Made by a program: the position numbers and the translations under genes. A DNA stretch of 36,194 nt from Hyphomicrobiales bacterium (GTDB lineage Bacteria > Pseudomonadota > Alphaproteobacteria > Rhizobiales > Beijerinckiaceae). Location: assembly GCA_027483505.1 (NCBI GenBank), contig JAIXUP010000023.1, forward strand, positions 1-36,194. The letters run 5' to 3'. Of this stretch, positions 26,491 through 36,194 are shown piece after piece. Position 1 is the first letter of the stretch, and every line of letters begins with the position of its first letter. Below the pieces are notes generated by a model that searched no databases, had not been told where the DNA came from, and saw only the letters and a program-made list of their open reading frames with translations.

Positions 26491-26559
26491 GGCTCGTCAA
26501 TTCAGGCTTGAGGGCGAGCGGTTGTGACGAAGCCGCGCCCAGCCGTCAACCGCAGCGCC

Positions 26560-27432
26560 TCAGAAAGGGCTGACCGGAAAATAGCGCAGGAACAGGCGGG
26601 CATAGGTCCCGTCGTCCCAAAGCGTCTGCAGCGCATAGTCGACCGACCGCTTGAGGAAAGGCTCGTCGGGCCTGAGCACGAAGCCGATGCCCTCACCGAA
26701 ATGGGGCACGCTGAGATAGGGTCCGCCGGCGAAGCGGAAGCCGCCGCGGCCGCGCGCGCCAAGCCAGAGCGCCTCGGCCTGCCCGTCGCCGAACACGGCG
26801 TCGACCTCGCCCCGCTCCAGCATCAGCAGCGCGCTGTCGAGATCAAGCGTCTCGGTCCGCACCGCCCCCGGGAAGTGTTCGGCGAGGAAGGCGGCATGGG
26901 CCGTCTCGCGCGGGACAGCCACCTTGGCGCCCGTGAGGCCCGTTCCAAGCCGTGCCGCATCGAAGCCTGCCGGCGCAACAAACCGCGCCGGCAGACGATG
27001 GTAGACCCGGCTCACATGAAAGCGCGCCTTGATCTGCGCCGTGACCGGAATGGCGGCGGCGACGACGTCCGCCTGCCCGTCCGCGAGCGTCTGCAGCAGC
27101 GTGTCGAAACGCCGGACCTGGATGGTGCAGTTGACGCTCATCCGCTCGCAGACCGCCCGCATGAGATCGACCGAGAACCCGACCGGCTGGCTGTCAGGAT
27201 CGGCGAAATGCAGCGGCGGGAACTCATCATCGGTGATCACCCGCAGGTTGCGCGGGATCGGCCCCTCGGGCCTCTCGCTGCGCACGCGCGGATCGCCGTG
27301 AAACGGGATGACCACGCGCTCGCGGGCAGGCGCGGAGGGCTGGGCGGCCAAATCCAGACCTGGGACAAACAGCCCGGGCACCGCAATCAGCAGCCTGACC
27401 AGACGGACTTTGAGGAGCGGTCTGAATCTCAT
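26560..27432 (-). CDS. Periplasmic solute-binding protein, family 3 type
   Basis: A 290-residue secreted protein with an N-terminal hydrophobic signal (about 8-30, V-R-L-V-R-L-L-I-A-V-P-G-L-F-V-P-G-L-D-L-A-A-Q). The mature part follows the family 3 bacterial solute-binding fold: N-L-R-V-I-T-D-D-E-F-P-P-L near residue 62, Q-P-V-G-F-S-V-D-L-M-R-A near 82, R-F-D-T-L-L-Q-T-L-A-D-G-Q-A-D near 108, and L-E-R-G-E-V-D-A-V-F-G-D. Such proteins bind polar amino acids or related compounds. No permease or ATPase gene lies next to it, so it may be an orphan or function with a distant transporter. Not part of lysS function. Confidence 0.82.
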   Translation of the reverse strand: MRFRPLLKVRLVRLLIAVPGLFVPGLDLAAQPSAPARERVVIPFHGDPRVRSERPEGPIPRNLRVITDDEFPPLHFADPDSQPVGFSVDLMRAVCERMSVNCTIQVRRFDTLLQTLADGQADVVAAAIPVTAQIKARFHVSRVYHRLPARFVAPAGFDAARLGTGLTGAKVAVPRETAHAAFLAEHFPGAVRTETLDLDSALLMLERGEVDAVFGDGQAEALWLGARGRGGFRFAGGPYLSVPHFGEGIGFVLRPDEPFLKRSVDYALQTLWDDGTYARLFLRYFPVSPF

Positions 27433-27510
27433 GTCAAAGCGGTGGCTCAGGATGGTGCGTCGGTCAAGACATGCCGGTTGCTTCAGGGGCGCCGGATGAC
27501 GGGTCAGCCG

Positions 27511-28872
27511 TCACCCCGGCAGCCGCTCCTCGACGCCGCACCATTCTGCCACGAACAGGGCCATGGCTGTGGTGATGCGCTTGAGCGAGGAGATGCTCAC
27601 CACCTCATCGAAGCCGTGGATGTTCTTCGAGACGGGACCGTAGCAGAGTGCCGGAACCTGGTCGTAGAGCGCATAGACCCGGGCATCGAGATAGGCCGGG
27701 GTCATGAATGTTTGCAGCTTCTGGCCGGTGGCCTCCTGATGCGCCCTTCCCAGCACCGCCTCGGCGTCGGAGCCCGGCTCCAGCACATAGCCTTCCGCCA
27801 TGAAGCCATTGAAGGTGACGCGCGGCGGGTTGTTGGCAAGGTAGCGATCCGAGCGCGCGAACGCCGTGACCCAGGCCTCGACCTCGCGGGCGGCATCACG
27901 CGCGCTCGTGCCGGGATAAAGCGCGAAGCGGCACTGCACCTTGCACCAGCATGGCACGGACGAGCCCCAGTCGCCGCCCTCGATCTTGCCGATGTTGAGG
28001 TTGATCGGGTGGGCCTCGTTCTCGAAATGCTGCACCCCGACCTTCCGGGCATTGACCTCGGCTTCAAGCCGCCTAAGGTCGGCGATGACGCGGTAGGCGG
28101 CGTCGATGGCGTTGGCCCCCTGCCCCATCTCGCGCACATGGACCGGCTGGCCGCGCACCTCGATCTCGAACCAGAGCACGCCGGCATTGGCACGCACCAG
28201 CTTCTCGTCCTCGGGCTCGGGGATCAGCACCGCATCGGCCTTGTAGCCGCGCAGATGGGTCATCAGCGCGCCATTGCCCGTGGATTCCTCCTCGACCACC
28301 GATTGCAGGTACACCGTCGCCGCCGGCTGCAGGCCGATTCGCGTCAACGCATCGAGCGTGGCAAAGCTGGCGGCATGGCCGGCCTTCATGTCTGCCCCTC
28401 CGCGCCCGTGAAGCCAATCTCCCACGATCGCAGGCTCATAGGGCGGGTGCGTCCACATGTCGGCGGGGCCCGTCGGCACCACATCGACATGCCCTTGCAG
28501 GATCAGCGAGCGGCCCGTCTCGTTGTGAGGCCGATGGATGCCGACGACGATAGGGGCGTTGGAGTGGTCAGGCGAGATCGGTCCGCCGCCGGGATGACGC
28601 ACAATCGCGTCATGGTCCATGGCGAAACGGTCCATCGCGAGCCCGCGCCGCTTCATCTCGCGGAACAGGAAATCCTGCACCGCATGCTCGGCGCCGCGCT
28701 GCGAGGGAAAGCGGATCAGCGCCCTGGTGAACGCGATCTGCTCATCAAAGCCGGCTTCCACAGAGGCCTTGATGCGGGCGGCAAGTGCGGGATCCAGAGG
28801 GGAAGGCTGCGGCACGGGACATCCTGTCGGCATGAGGGCGGCAGGATCGCACGGATTGTTGCGGCGTGCCAT
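27511..28872 (-). CDS. M20-family metallopeptidase/deacylase (ArgE/DapE type)
   Basis: A 453-residue zinc hydrolase of the M20/ArgE-DapE family. Metal ligand set: H128-V-D130 in L-Q-G-H-V-D-V-V-P-T-G, D161 in G-R-G-G-A-D-M-K-A-G, E195-E196 in V-V-E-E-E-S-T-G-N-G, and a late His in S-K-N-I-H-G. A dimerisation domain (about 215-330) interrupts the catalytic domain. These enzymes remove acyl groups from amino-acid derivatives or cleave dipeptides; the exact substrate is open. ATG at 28872 is given, but the downstream Met at 28833 is equally plausible since neither has a clear ribosome site. A small hairpin overlaps its stop codon. Confidence 0.87.
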   Translation of the reverse strand: MARRNNPCDPAALMPTGCPVPQPSPLDPALAARIKASVEAGFDEQIAFTRALIRFPSQRGAEHAVQDFLFREMKRRGLAMDRFAMDHDAIVRHPGGGPISPDHSNAPIVVGIHRPHNETGRSLILQGHVDVVPTGPADMWTHPPYEPAIVGDWLHGRGGADMKAGHAASFATLDALTRIGLQPAATVYLQSVVEEESTGNGALMTHLRGYKADAVLIPEPEDEKLVRANAGVLWFEIEVRGQPVHVREMGQGANAIDAAYRVIADLRRLEAEVNARKVGVQHFENEAHPINLNIGKIEGGDWGSSVPCWCKVQCRFALYPGTSARDAAREVEAWVTAFARSDRYLANNPPRVTFNGFMAEGYVLEPGSDAEAVLGRAHQEATGQKLQTFMTPAYLDARVYALYDQVPALCYGPVSKNIHGFDEVVSISSLKRITTAMALFVAEWCGVEERLPG

Positions 28873-28902
28873 GCAGCCAGCGAATGCCGGCCACCGTCCA
28901 GT

Positions 28903-31599
28903 TCAGCCGCGCGCCGCCAGCTTCAGGCGGTAGAGCGCCTCAAGAGCCTGCCTCGGTGTCAGTTCATCGGGCTCAATGGCAGCGAGTTCCACGCGAAGGG
29001 CGTCCGGCGTCTGCCGCGCGGCAGGGGGAGCCTGCCGGACGGGGACGGAAAACAGTGGCAGGTCGTCGATGATGGCGGCAACCGGCTTCTCGCGCTCGCT
29101 CTTCTCCAGTTCCGCAAGCAGGATGCGGGCGCGTTCGACCACGGCCGGCGGGAGGCCTGCGAGCTTGGCGACCTGGATGCCATAGGAGCGGTCGGCGGCG
29201 CCGGGGACGACCTCATGCAGGAAGACCACATCGCCGTTCCACTCGGTCACGCGGACCGTCGCATTGACGATGCGTGGCCATTTGTCCGCAAGCGCGGTGA
29301 GTTCATGGAAATGCGTGGCGAACAGCGCACGGCAGCGGTTCACCTCATGCAGGTGTTCGATGGCCGACCACGCGATCGAGAGCCCGTCGAAGGTCGAGGT
29401 GCCGCGGCCGATCTCGTCCAGGATCACCAACGCACGGGGGCCTGCCTGATTGAGGATGGCCGCCGTCTCGACCATCTCGACCATGAAGGTTGATCGGCCG
29501 CGCGCCAGATCATCGGCTGCGCCAACGCGCGAGAACAGCCGGTCGACGACGCCGATGCGGGCGGCTGCGGCTGGCACGAACGCGCCCATCTGGGCGAGGA
29601 TGACGATCAGCGCGGTCTGCCGCAGATAGGTCGACTTGCCCGCCATGTTGGGGCCGGTCAGCAAGGTGATGCGGCCTCCGCCCTCACCGGTGAGGTCGCA
29701 GTCATTGGCCACGAAGGGCTGGCCGTCACGCTTCAGCGCCATCTCGACCACCGGGTGGCGTCCGCCCGTGATCACCAGCGCGTCCGTGCCGTCCATCCCT
29801 GGCCGGACCCAGCCATGGTCGGTGGCCAGCGCCGCCAGCGCCGTGCTGACATCGATCAGGGCAAGCGCAGCCGCCACATGTCCAATGGCCTTGCCTGCGG
29901 TGAGGACCTTGTCCCGCAAGGCGGCAAACAGCGACAGCTCCAGCCGGACCGCCCGGTCGGCGGCGGAGGAGATCCGGTCCTGAAGGTCGCCGAGTTCGAC
30001 CGTGGTGAACCGCATCGCGCCGGCCATGGTCTGGCGATGCACGAAGGTGGCGCGGTGCGGCTCCTGCATGAAGGCTTCGCCCGCTGCCTGAGGCACCTCG
30101 ATGAAGTAGCCCAGCACGTTGTTGTGCTTGATCCGCAGAGACTTGACGCCGGTCTGGCTCGCATAGCGCCCCTGCAGCACCGCGATGATGCGGCGTGAAT
30201 CCGTCTGGAGCTCCCGCAACTCGTCGAGTTCGGCGCGGTGGCCCTCGCGGATGAAGCCGCCATCCCGCGCCATCAGCGGCAAATCATCCGACAGGGCCGC
30301 GAGCAATTCGCCTGCAAGGTCCGGATCGACGCCGGCCAGCGCGCTGCCTGCGGCGGCGATCTCGTCAGGCAAAACCGTCAGGTCCGCCAGTTGCCGCGCG
30401 ATGCCGACAGCCGCCTGGAGCCCGTTGGCCAGCGCGTAGAGATCGCGCGGACCGCCGCGGTCGAGGGACAGCCGGCCGAAGGCGCGTTCGACATCGGGCA
30501 CCCGGCCGAGGATATCGCGCAGCCGCTCGCGCAGGCTGGGTTCGCTGACGAACAGCTCGACCGCATCATGGCGCGCGGCAATGGTCGCCACATCGGTCAG
30601 CGGCGATGACAGACGCTCGACCAGCAGCCGCGCGCCGCCGGGTGTCCTGGTGCGGTCGATGACCTGGATGAGACTGCCCTGCCGCTCGCCGCCAAGGGTC
30701 CTCGTCAATTCAAGGTTGGCGCGTGTGGCCGCATCGATGCGCATCACCTGGTCGATGGCGTCGCGACGCGGCGGCAGCAACGGCGCGCGGGCGCCGAGCT
30801 GGGTGCGCTCAACGTAGGCGAGCGCCATGGCCGCCGCCGCCACCTCGCAGCGGCTGAACGAACCGAAGGCGTCGAGCGTCGCGACGCCGAAATACTCCTT
30901 CAGGCGCCGCTCGGCGGAGGCCGGGTCAAGGCCATCGCGCGCCAGCGGCGTCATCGCGGCGCGGGCGTCCCGCCAGATCGGCTTCAGGTCTGCGTCATCG
31001 TGCAAGGCATCCGGCAGAACAATCTCGCGCGGCTCCAGCCGGGCGATCTCGACCGCGAGGGAGGCCATCGGCGCCTCGGCCACCGTGAAGCGCCCGGTCG
31101 AGATATCGACCGCCGCGACGCCATAGAGCCAGGTCTCGTCGGGCAGCTTTCGCCGGGCGACCGCCACCAGCAGGCTGGCGCGGGACGGGTCGAGCAGGTT
31201 CTCCTCGGTCACGGTGCCGGGCGTGACCAGACGGACGACATCGCGCCGCACGACGGCCTTGGAGCCACGCTTGCGGGCTTCCGCCGGGTCCTCGAGCTGC
31301 TCGCACACCGCCACGCGGTGGCCGAGACCGATCAGGCGCTGGAGATAGTCGTCAGCGCGTACCACCGGCACGCCGCACATCGGGATGTCCTCGCCACCAT
31401 GCCGGCCGCGCTTGGTCAGCACGATCCCAAGCGCCCGCGAGGCGATCTCGGCGTCGCCAAAGAACAGCTCGTAGAAGTCGCCCATCCGGTAGAACAGCAG
31501 GCTGTCCTGATTGACCGCCTTGATCTCCAGATACTGGGCCATGGACGGGGTGGCCTTGTGGGCGGCGTCCGTGGCGAGACTGGCGGCTGCTTCGGTCAT
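28903..31599 (-). CDS. mutS: DNA mismatch repair protein MutS
   Basis: An 898-residue MutS that recognises mismatches and recruits MutL. The mismatch-contact motif F42-Y-E44 lies in [10 protein letters not shown] (38-47). Walker A is G649-P-N-M-A-G-K-S-T657 and Walker B is [16 protein letters not shown]. The clamp and connector domains occupy the middle, and the last 60 residues are the dimerisation tail. Length is within the alphaproteobacterial range. ATG at 31599 gives the extra leader M-T-E-A-A-A-S-L before the conserved T-P-S-M-A-Q-Y-L start region, as commonly annotated. It faces a repeat-rich gap, divergent from the malic enzyme gene. Confidence 0.97.
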   Translation of the reverse strand: MTEAAASLATDAAHKATPSMAQYLEIKAVNQDSLLFYRMGDFYELFFGDAEIASRALGIVLTKRGRHGGEDIPMCGVPVVRADDYLQRLIGLGHRVAVCEQLEDPAEARKRGSKAVVRRDVVRLVTPGTVTEENLLDPSRASLLVAVARRKLPDETWLYGVAAVDISTGRFTVAEAPMASLAVEIARLEPREIVLPDALHDDADLKPIWRDARAAMTPLARDGLDPASAERRLKEYFGVATLDAFGSFSRCEVAAAAMALAYVERTQLGARAPLLPPRRDAIDQVMRIDAATRANLELTRTLGGERQGSLIQVIDRTRTPGGARLLVERLSSPLTDVATIAARHDAVELFVSEPSLRERLRDILGRVPDVERAFGRLSLDRGGPRDLYALANGLQAAVGIARQLADLTVLPDEIAAAGSALAGVDPDLAGELLAALSDDLPLMARDGGFIREGHRAELDELRELQTDSRRIIAVLQGRYASQTGVKSLRIKHNNVLGYFIEVPQAAGEAFMQEPHRATFVHRQTMAGAMRFTTVELGDLQDRISSAADRAVRLELSLFAALRDKVLTAGKAIGHVAAALALIDVSTALAALATDHGWVRPGMDGTDALVITGGRHPVVEMALKRDGQPFVANDCDLTGEGGGRITLLTGPNMAGKSTYLRQTALIVILAQMGAFVPAAAARIGVVDRLFSRVGAADDLARGRSTFMVEMVETAAILNQAGPRALVILDEIGRGTSTFDGLSIAWSAIEHLHEVNRCRALFATHFHELTALADKWPRIVNATVRVTEWNGDVVFLHEVVPGAADRSYGIQVAKLAGLPPAVVERARILLAELEKSEREKPVAAIIDDLPLFSVPVRQAPPAARQTPDALRVELAAIEPDELTPRQALEALYRLKLAARG

Positions 31600-31610
31600 G
31601 CGCTGTCCCT

Positions 31611-31660
31611 AGAGCATGCTGCGAAAAAGTGGCAATGGTTTTTCGCTCGAAGCATGCTCT
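31611..31660. repeat. Palindromic repeat element (AGAGCATGCT-ended)
   Basis: Ends are exact inverted copies AGAGCATGCT (31611-31620) and AGCATGCTCT (31651-31660); the inner arms GCGAAAAA and TTTTTCGC also pair. It resembles the ubiquitous Hyphomicrobiales intergenic palindrome that begins AGAGCATG and carries an AAAAGTGG core. Just 11 bases upstream of the mutS start. Confidence 0.75.
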
Positions 31661-31674
31661 AAGCTATTGTTGTC

Positions 31675-31722
31675 GATCAAGTTATCTGCGTTCAAACGGC
31701 TCCGCTTGAGCGCAGCTTGATC
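31675..31722. repeat. Long hairpin element with bulge
   Basis: Arms GATCAAG and CTTGATC enclose a second block, CTGCGTTCAAACGG against CCGCTTGAGCGCAG, so about 19 of 21 positions pair, interrupted by a TTAT bulge, around a 2-base loop. It lies 14 bases after the previous palindrome and gives a strong predicted stem on either strand. Confidence 0.7.
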
Positions 31723-31933
31723 TAGCGGAAGCGGCGACGGTTTTCATCCCTGCGGCCGGTGTCTTGAACAGAAAATGCGGGCACCGGGGCCGTTCCCTGG
31801 CCACATGCGGGCCATGGAGCAGCATCTTTTCCGTTTTAGCGCAAATCAGGGCTTTCGCCCCGCCCATGCTGTCTCTAGGTTGCGGCTCCTCCCAGAAGAG
31901 CCGTGTCAACGCGGTCGTCCAAGGAACAGTCCC

Positions 31934-34204
31934 ATGGCCAAGCGCCCCCGCCCCACCTTCACCGATCAGGAAGCCCTGCAGTTTCATTCCATGGGCAAGC
32001 CCGGGAAGCTGGAGATTGTGCCGACCAAGCCGATGGCGACGCAGCGCGACCTGTCCCTCGCCTACTCGCCGGGCGTCGCGGTGCCGGTGCTGGCCATCGC
32101 CCAGGATCCGTCCAAGGCCTATGACTACACCACGCGCGGCAATCTCGTGGCGGTGATCTCCAACGGCACGGCCATTCTCGGCCTCGGCAATCTCGGCGCG
32201 CTCGCCTCCAAGCCTGTGATGGAAGGCAAGTCAGTGCTGTTCAAGCGCTTTGCCGACATCGACAGCATCGATCTTGAGGTCGACACCGAGGACCCGGAGC
32301 AGTTCATCAACGCCGTGCGTTATCTCGGCCCCTCTTTCGGCGGCATCAATCTCGAAGACATCAAGGCGCCGGAGTGCTTCATCATCGAGGAGCGCCTGCG
32401 CGAGCTCATGGACATTCCGGTGTTCCATGACGACCAGCACGGCACGGCGATCATCGCCGCCGCGGGTCTGCTCAATGCCCTCAAGCTGACCGGCCGCGAC
32501 ATCAAGTCGACGCGGCTTGTGGTCAACGGCGCCGGCGCGGCCGGCATCGCCTGCACCGAGCTTCTGAAGGCCATGGGCTTTGCGCCCAACAATGTCATGC
32601 TGTGCGACACCAAGGGCGTGATCTGGCGCGGCCGTACCGAGGGCATGAACCAGCAGAAGAGCGCCCACACCGTCGTGACCGACGCCCGCTCGCTGGCCGA
32701 TGCACTCAAGGGCGCCGACGCCTTCTTCGGGCTGAGCCAAAAGGGCGCGGTGACACCCGAAATGGTGGCCTCGATGGCGCCGAACCCAATCATCTTCGCC
32801 ATGGCCAACCCCGATCCGGAGATCACGCCGGAGGAAGTCGCCGCCATCCGCGACGACGCCATCATGGCGACCGGCCGGTCGGATTATCCGAACCAGGTCA
32901 ACAACGTGCTGGGCTTCCCCTACATCTTCCGCGGCGCGCTCGACGTGCGCGCCCGCACGATCAACATGGAAATGAAGATCGCCGCCGCCGAGGCGCTTGC
33001 GGCCCTCGCGCAGGAGGATGTCCCCGACGAGGTGGCGGCGGCCTATCAGGGCGCGAGGCCGAAGTTCGGGCGCGAGTACATCATTCCGGTGCCGTTCGAC
33101 CCACGCCTGATGACCACGATCCCGCTGGCCGTCGCCAGGGCCGCCATGGATACGGGCGTTTCAGCCAAGCCGATTGTCGACATGAAGGCCTATGCCGCCC
33201 AGCTTTCCGCCCGCCGCGATCCCGTCGCCGGCACTCTCAACCGCATCTTCGAGCGCGTGCGGCGCTATCCGAAGCGGATCGTCTTCGCCGAGGGCGAGGA
33301 GGAACAGGTGATCCGGGCCGCGGTCTCCTTCGTCAATCAGGGGCTCGGGCGCGCCATCCTGGTCGGCCGTGAGGACCGCATCAGCGAGACGGCCACCTTC
33401 CTCGGCGTTGACCTTGAAGGCAAGGACATCGAGATCCACAATGCGCGCCTGTCCAAGCGCAACTCGGCCTATGCCAACTTCCTCTACGAGCGCCTTCAGC
33501 GTCAGGGCTACCTGTTCCGCGACTGCCAGCGCCTGATCAACAATGACCGCAACCACTTCGCCGCCGCCATGGTGGCGCTGGGCGATGCGGACGGCATGGT
33601 CACCGGCGTGACCCGCAACTACTCGATCGCGCTGGAAGACGTCCGCCACGTGATCGACGAAAAGCCCGGCCACAAGCTGATCGGCCTGTCGATCGCCCTG
33701 TCGCGCGGGCGCAACGTGCTGGTGGCCGACACCGCCATCACCGAGATGCCGACGGCACAGGAACTGGCCGACATCGCCATTGAAGCGGCCGGGGTCGGGC
33801 GCCGTCTCGGCTACGAGCCGCGCGTCGCGCTGCTGGCCTTCTCGACCTTCGGCCATCCGGCGGGGGAGCGCTCCGAGAAGGTGCGCGAAGCCGTGAAGAT
33901 CCTCGACACGATGCGCGTTGATTTCGAGTATGACGGCGAGATGGCCGCCGACGTCGCGCTCAACCGCGAACTGATGGCCCAATACCCGTTCTGCCGCCTG
34001 ACCCAGCCCGCCAACATCCTGGTCATGCCAGCATTCCACTCCGCCTCGATCTCGACCAAGATGCTGCAGGAACTGGGCGGAGCGACCGTGATCGGCCCGC
34101 TGATTGTCGGCCTCGACAAGCCGGTGCAGATCGTGCCCCTCGGCGCGAAGGACTCGGACATCGTCAACATGGCCGCGCTCGCCGCCTTCAACATCGGTGG
34201 GTGA
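31934..34204 (+). CDS. maeB: NADP-dependent malic enzyme with phosphotransacetylase-like domain
   Basis: A 756-residue fusion. Residues about 1-430 are malic enzyme: malic N-domain with [10 protein letters not shown] and Rossmann NAD(P) domain with [12 protein letters not shown]. It decarboxylates malate to pyruvate. Residues about 440-756 form a phosphate acetyltransferase-like domain ([17 protein letters not shown]), usually regulatory or enzymatically inactive in these proteins. The length is typical for the MaeB type. ATG at 31934 is preceded by AAGGA 8 bases upstream; longer forms start without one. It can supply pyruvate and NADPH during growth on organic acids, matching the acetate-type transporter and beta-oxidation genes. 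Ends at a strong bidirectional terminator. Confidence 0.94.
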   Translation: MAKRPRPTFTDQEALQFHSMGKPGKLEIVPTKPMATQRDLSLAYSPGVAVPVLAIAQDPSKAYDYTTRGNLVAVISNGTAILGLGNLGALASKPVMEGKSVLFKRFADIDSIDLEVDTEDPEQFINAVRYLGPSFGGINLEDIKAPECFIIEERLRELMDIPVFHDDQHGTAIIAAAGLLNALKLTGRDIKSTRLVVNGAGAAGIACTELLKAMGFAPNNVMLCDTKGVIWRGRTEGMNQQKSAHTVVTDARSLADALKGADAFFGLSQKGAVTPEMVASMAPNPIIFAMANPDPEITPEEVAAIRDDAIMATGRSDYPNQVNNVLGFPYIFRGALDVRARTINMEMKIAAAEALAALAQEDVPDEVAAAYQGARPKFGREYIIPVPFDPRLMTTIPLAVARAAMDTGVSAKPIVDMKAYAAQLSARRDPVAGTLNRIFERVRRYPKRIVFAEGEEEQVIRAAVSFVNQGLGRAILVGREDRISETATFLGVDLEGKDIEIHNARLSKRNSAYANFLYERLQRQGYLFRDCQRLINNDRNHFAAAMVALGDADGMVTGVTRNYSIALEDVRHVIDEKPGHKLIGLSIALSRGRNVLVADTAITEMPTAQELADIAIEAAGVGRRLGYEPRVALLAFSTFGHPAGERSEKVREAVKILDTMRVDFEYDGEMAADVALNRELMAQYPFCRLTQPANILVMPAFHSASISTKMLQELGGATVIGPLIVGLDKPVQIVPLGAKDSDIVNMAALAAFNIGG

Positions 34205-34225
34205 GGCGGACGGCGACCCAAACGC

Positions 34226-34250
34226 AAAAGCCGCCCAAGGGCGGCTTTTT
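34226..34250. terminator. Bidirectional terminator between malic enzyme and atp operon
   Basis: An 11-bp perfect stem AAAAGCCGCCC/GGGCGGCTTTT with a 2-base loop. A T-run follows on the plus strand (TTTTT) and T-rich bases on the minus strand (TTTTG), so it can stop both converging transcripts. Confidence 0.93.
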
Positions 34251-34275
34251 CAGGGTCATGCCGGAGGGTTTGTCG

Positions 34276-34677
34276 TCAGTTGACGACGGCACCCTGCAAC
34301 TGCTTCAGACCATCGAGCCGCGCCTGCGCGGCGACGCGGGCCTCGACGGATTTCGCGTCCGCGACGTCATCCATCGCATTCTTGATGTCCGCGGCGATCA
34401 TCTCGGGCTTGAGGTCTTCCAAGGGAATGGCGTGCTCGGCGAGGATGCTGAGCCCCGTGCTGTTGATGTCGACGAATCCGCCACGCACGAACAGGCGGCG
34501 GGGGCTGCCCTTGCCCTCGGTCACGGTGACGACGCCCGGCTTCAGGGTCGACATCGTCGGGGCGTGGCCCGCCAGCACGGTCATGTCGCCTTCGGAGGCC
34601 GGCACGACGACGCTGTCGACGGAGCCCGAAAACAGCACACGTTCGGGCGAGACGAGTTCGAAGTGGAAGGTGGTCAT
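34276..34677 (-). CDS. atpC: F1F0 ATP synthase subunit epsilon
   Basis: A 133-residue epsilon subunit. The beta-sandwich (about 1-85) starts F-H-F-E-L-V-S-P-E-R-V-L-F-S-G, with S-E-G-D-M-T-V-L-A-G-H-A-P and R-R-L-F-V-R-G-G-F-V-D as family marks; a helical C-terminal part follows (about 88-133). It is part of the rotor central stalk and inhibits ATPase. Gene order should be atpH-A-G-D-C, but an extra gene sits between atpD and this one. Its ribosome site TAGGA includes the stop codon of that gene, showing translational coupling. Confidence 0.95.
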   Translation of the reverse strand: MTTFHFELVSPERVLFSGSVDSVVVPASEGDMTVLAGHAPTMSTLKPGVVTVTEGKGSPRRLFVRGGFVDINSTGLSILAEHAIPLEDLKPEMIAADIKNAMDDVADAKSVEARVAAQARLDGLKQLQGAVVN

Positions 34678-34686
34678 CGTGTCATC

Positions 34687-35145
34687 CTACCGGTTGTAGT
34701 CCAACCGCCCTTCAAGGGCGGAACGCATCATGTCCGGGCACGCCTGCCCCTGAACCCGCCGCGAGGCCTCGGACATGCCGAAGCCGTGCAACGCGCCGAT
34801 GATGGCCATCTGGCGCTCGCTCATGCGCTCGCGCCGATAGTTGGCCATCATGGGCTGGAAGCTGCGCGCCACCCAGTCAAGCTGGCAGTGCTGCCCCAAA
34901 CCGCTGACGAAGCCTCGGCTGATCACCGTCCGCGCCACAGGCACGGGCACCGGCGGTGTCGCAGCTTCCTCCGCTGTCGCCGGCTCGCACTGGGCCGGAC
35001 CGCAGCGCAGGCGGACAATGTTTCCGAGCACCGCACCGAGCACCGCGCTCACCTGCTGGTCGCTGAGCGCCGCGTCCTGTGCGGCGCCGGGCGTTGCACA
35101 GGCAAGGGCGGCTCCCATGATCGCAGCTTGCGCAACGGCCCGCAT
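34687..35145 (-). CDS. Secreted Cys-containing protein of unknown function within the atp operon
   Basis: I do not recognise the family. The 152-residue protein has a signal peptide (about 1-22, A-V-A-Q-A-A-I-M-G-A-A-L-A-C-A-T-P-G-A-A-Q). The mature part has four cysteines (Cys48, 53, 87, 136), an even number compatible with two disulfides, an Ala/Pro/Val-rich linker at 55-72, and a C-terminal basic segment Y-R-R-E-R-M-S-E-R. The proximal L-A-C at 14-16 is a weak lipobox. AAGGGG ribosome site about 5 bases before ATG 35145. It lies 28 bases after atpD and 9 bases before atpC on the same strand. No link to ATP synthase assembly can be read from sequence. Confidence 0.72.
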   Translation of the reverse strand: MRAVAQAAIMGAALACATPGAAQDAALSDQQVSAVLGAVLGNIVRLRCGPAQCEPATAEEAATPPVPVPVARTVISRGFVSGLGQHCQLDWVARSFQPMMANYRRERMSERQMAIIGALHGFGMSEASRRVQGQACPDMMRSALEGRLDYNR

Positions 35146-35173
35146 GCCGGCCCCTTTTTTGCCGGGTCCGTCG

Positions 35174-36194
<1,021 letters not shown>

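Larger units (their letters stand above)
31600..31933. repeat. Repeat-rich intergenic gap between mutS and the malic enzyme gene
   Basis: These 334 bases hold no convincing gene. Two palindromic elements fill 31611-31722, and a CCGGTG/CACCGG 6-bp inverted pair lies near 31754-31788. The remainder to 31920 must contain the malic enzyme promoter; I cannot assign a promoter box confidently. Confidence 0.6.

Noticed and set aside
26524..29493. A 989-codon frame opposite the solute-binding protein, peptidase and mutS.
   Set aside because: It spans several real genes and their gaps in antisense with no domain content.

Overview
The window looks like the chromosome of a GC-rich alphaproteobacterium, most probably Hyphomicrobiales (Rhizobiales). 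This is inferred from a class I (archaeal-type) lysyl-tRNA synthetase, a PodJ-like polarity protein with C-terminal Sel1 repeats, DUF3429, TIGR02186 and DUF6460 proteins, a ligase-associated DNA-repair cluster, and intergenic palindromic repeats of the kind common in that order. Genes are densely packed, with 4-nt or 1-nt overlaps and back-to-back convergent stops. I see no tRNA, rRNA, CRISPR array, prophage, integrase or insertion sequence.

Layout. (1) 1-2838, minus: a fatty-acid beta-oxidation group (thiolase fragment, large acyl-CoA dehydrogenase) with a MerR-type regulator upstream. (2) 3226-9375, plus: the PodJ-like protein, a TSUP transporter coupled to its TIGR02186 partner, and a DUF3429 membrane protein. 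(3) 9376-16290: a DNA repair cluster in two divergent arms. The minus arm encodes a TPR-methyltransferase, the Lhr-type DEXH helicase and the PdeM nuclease; the plus arm encodes the MBL/beta-CASP exonuclease and the ATP-dependent ligase. (4) 16304-18066: five small membrane proteins of unknown function, two of them tandem paralogs. (5) 18111-21426: a sodium:solute symporter with its DUF4212 partner, ended by a strong terminator and facing a divergent LuxR-type response regulator across an AT-rich regulatory region. (6) 21468-23984: DUF6460, a DUF952-pyrD pair, and a LexA-like S24 regulator. (7) 23985-31599, minus: TSUP permease, lysS, a solute-binding protein, an M20 peptidase and mutS. (8) 31600-31933: a repeat-rich gap, followed by the malic enzyme/phosphotransacetylase-domain gene. 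(9) 34226-36194, minus: the end of the F1 ATP synthase operon, with an unrecognised secreted Cys-containing protein inserted between atpD and atpC.

Working together: the beta-oxidation genes, malic enzyme and the acetate-type symporter with its regulator fit growth on fatty or short organic acids. The repair cluster, MutS and the S24 regulator form a genome-maintenance theme. The most uncommon observations are the secreted protein inside the atp operon, the methyltransferase fused translationally to the repair helicase gene, the regulatory architecture at 20410-20733, and candidate cell-cycle sites upstream of the podJ-like gene. No wholly new system is evident; most genes belong to recognisable families.
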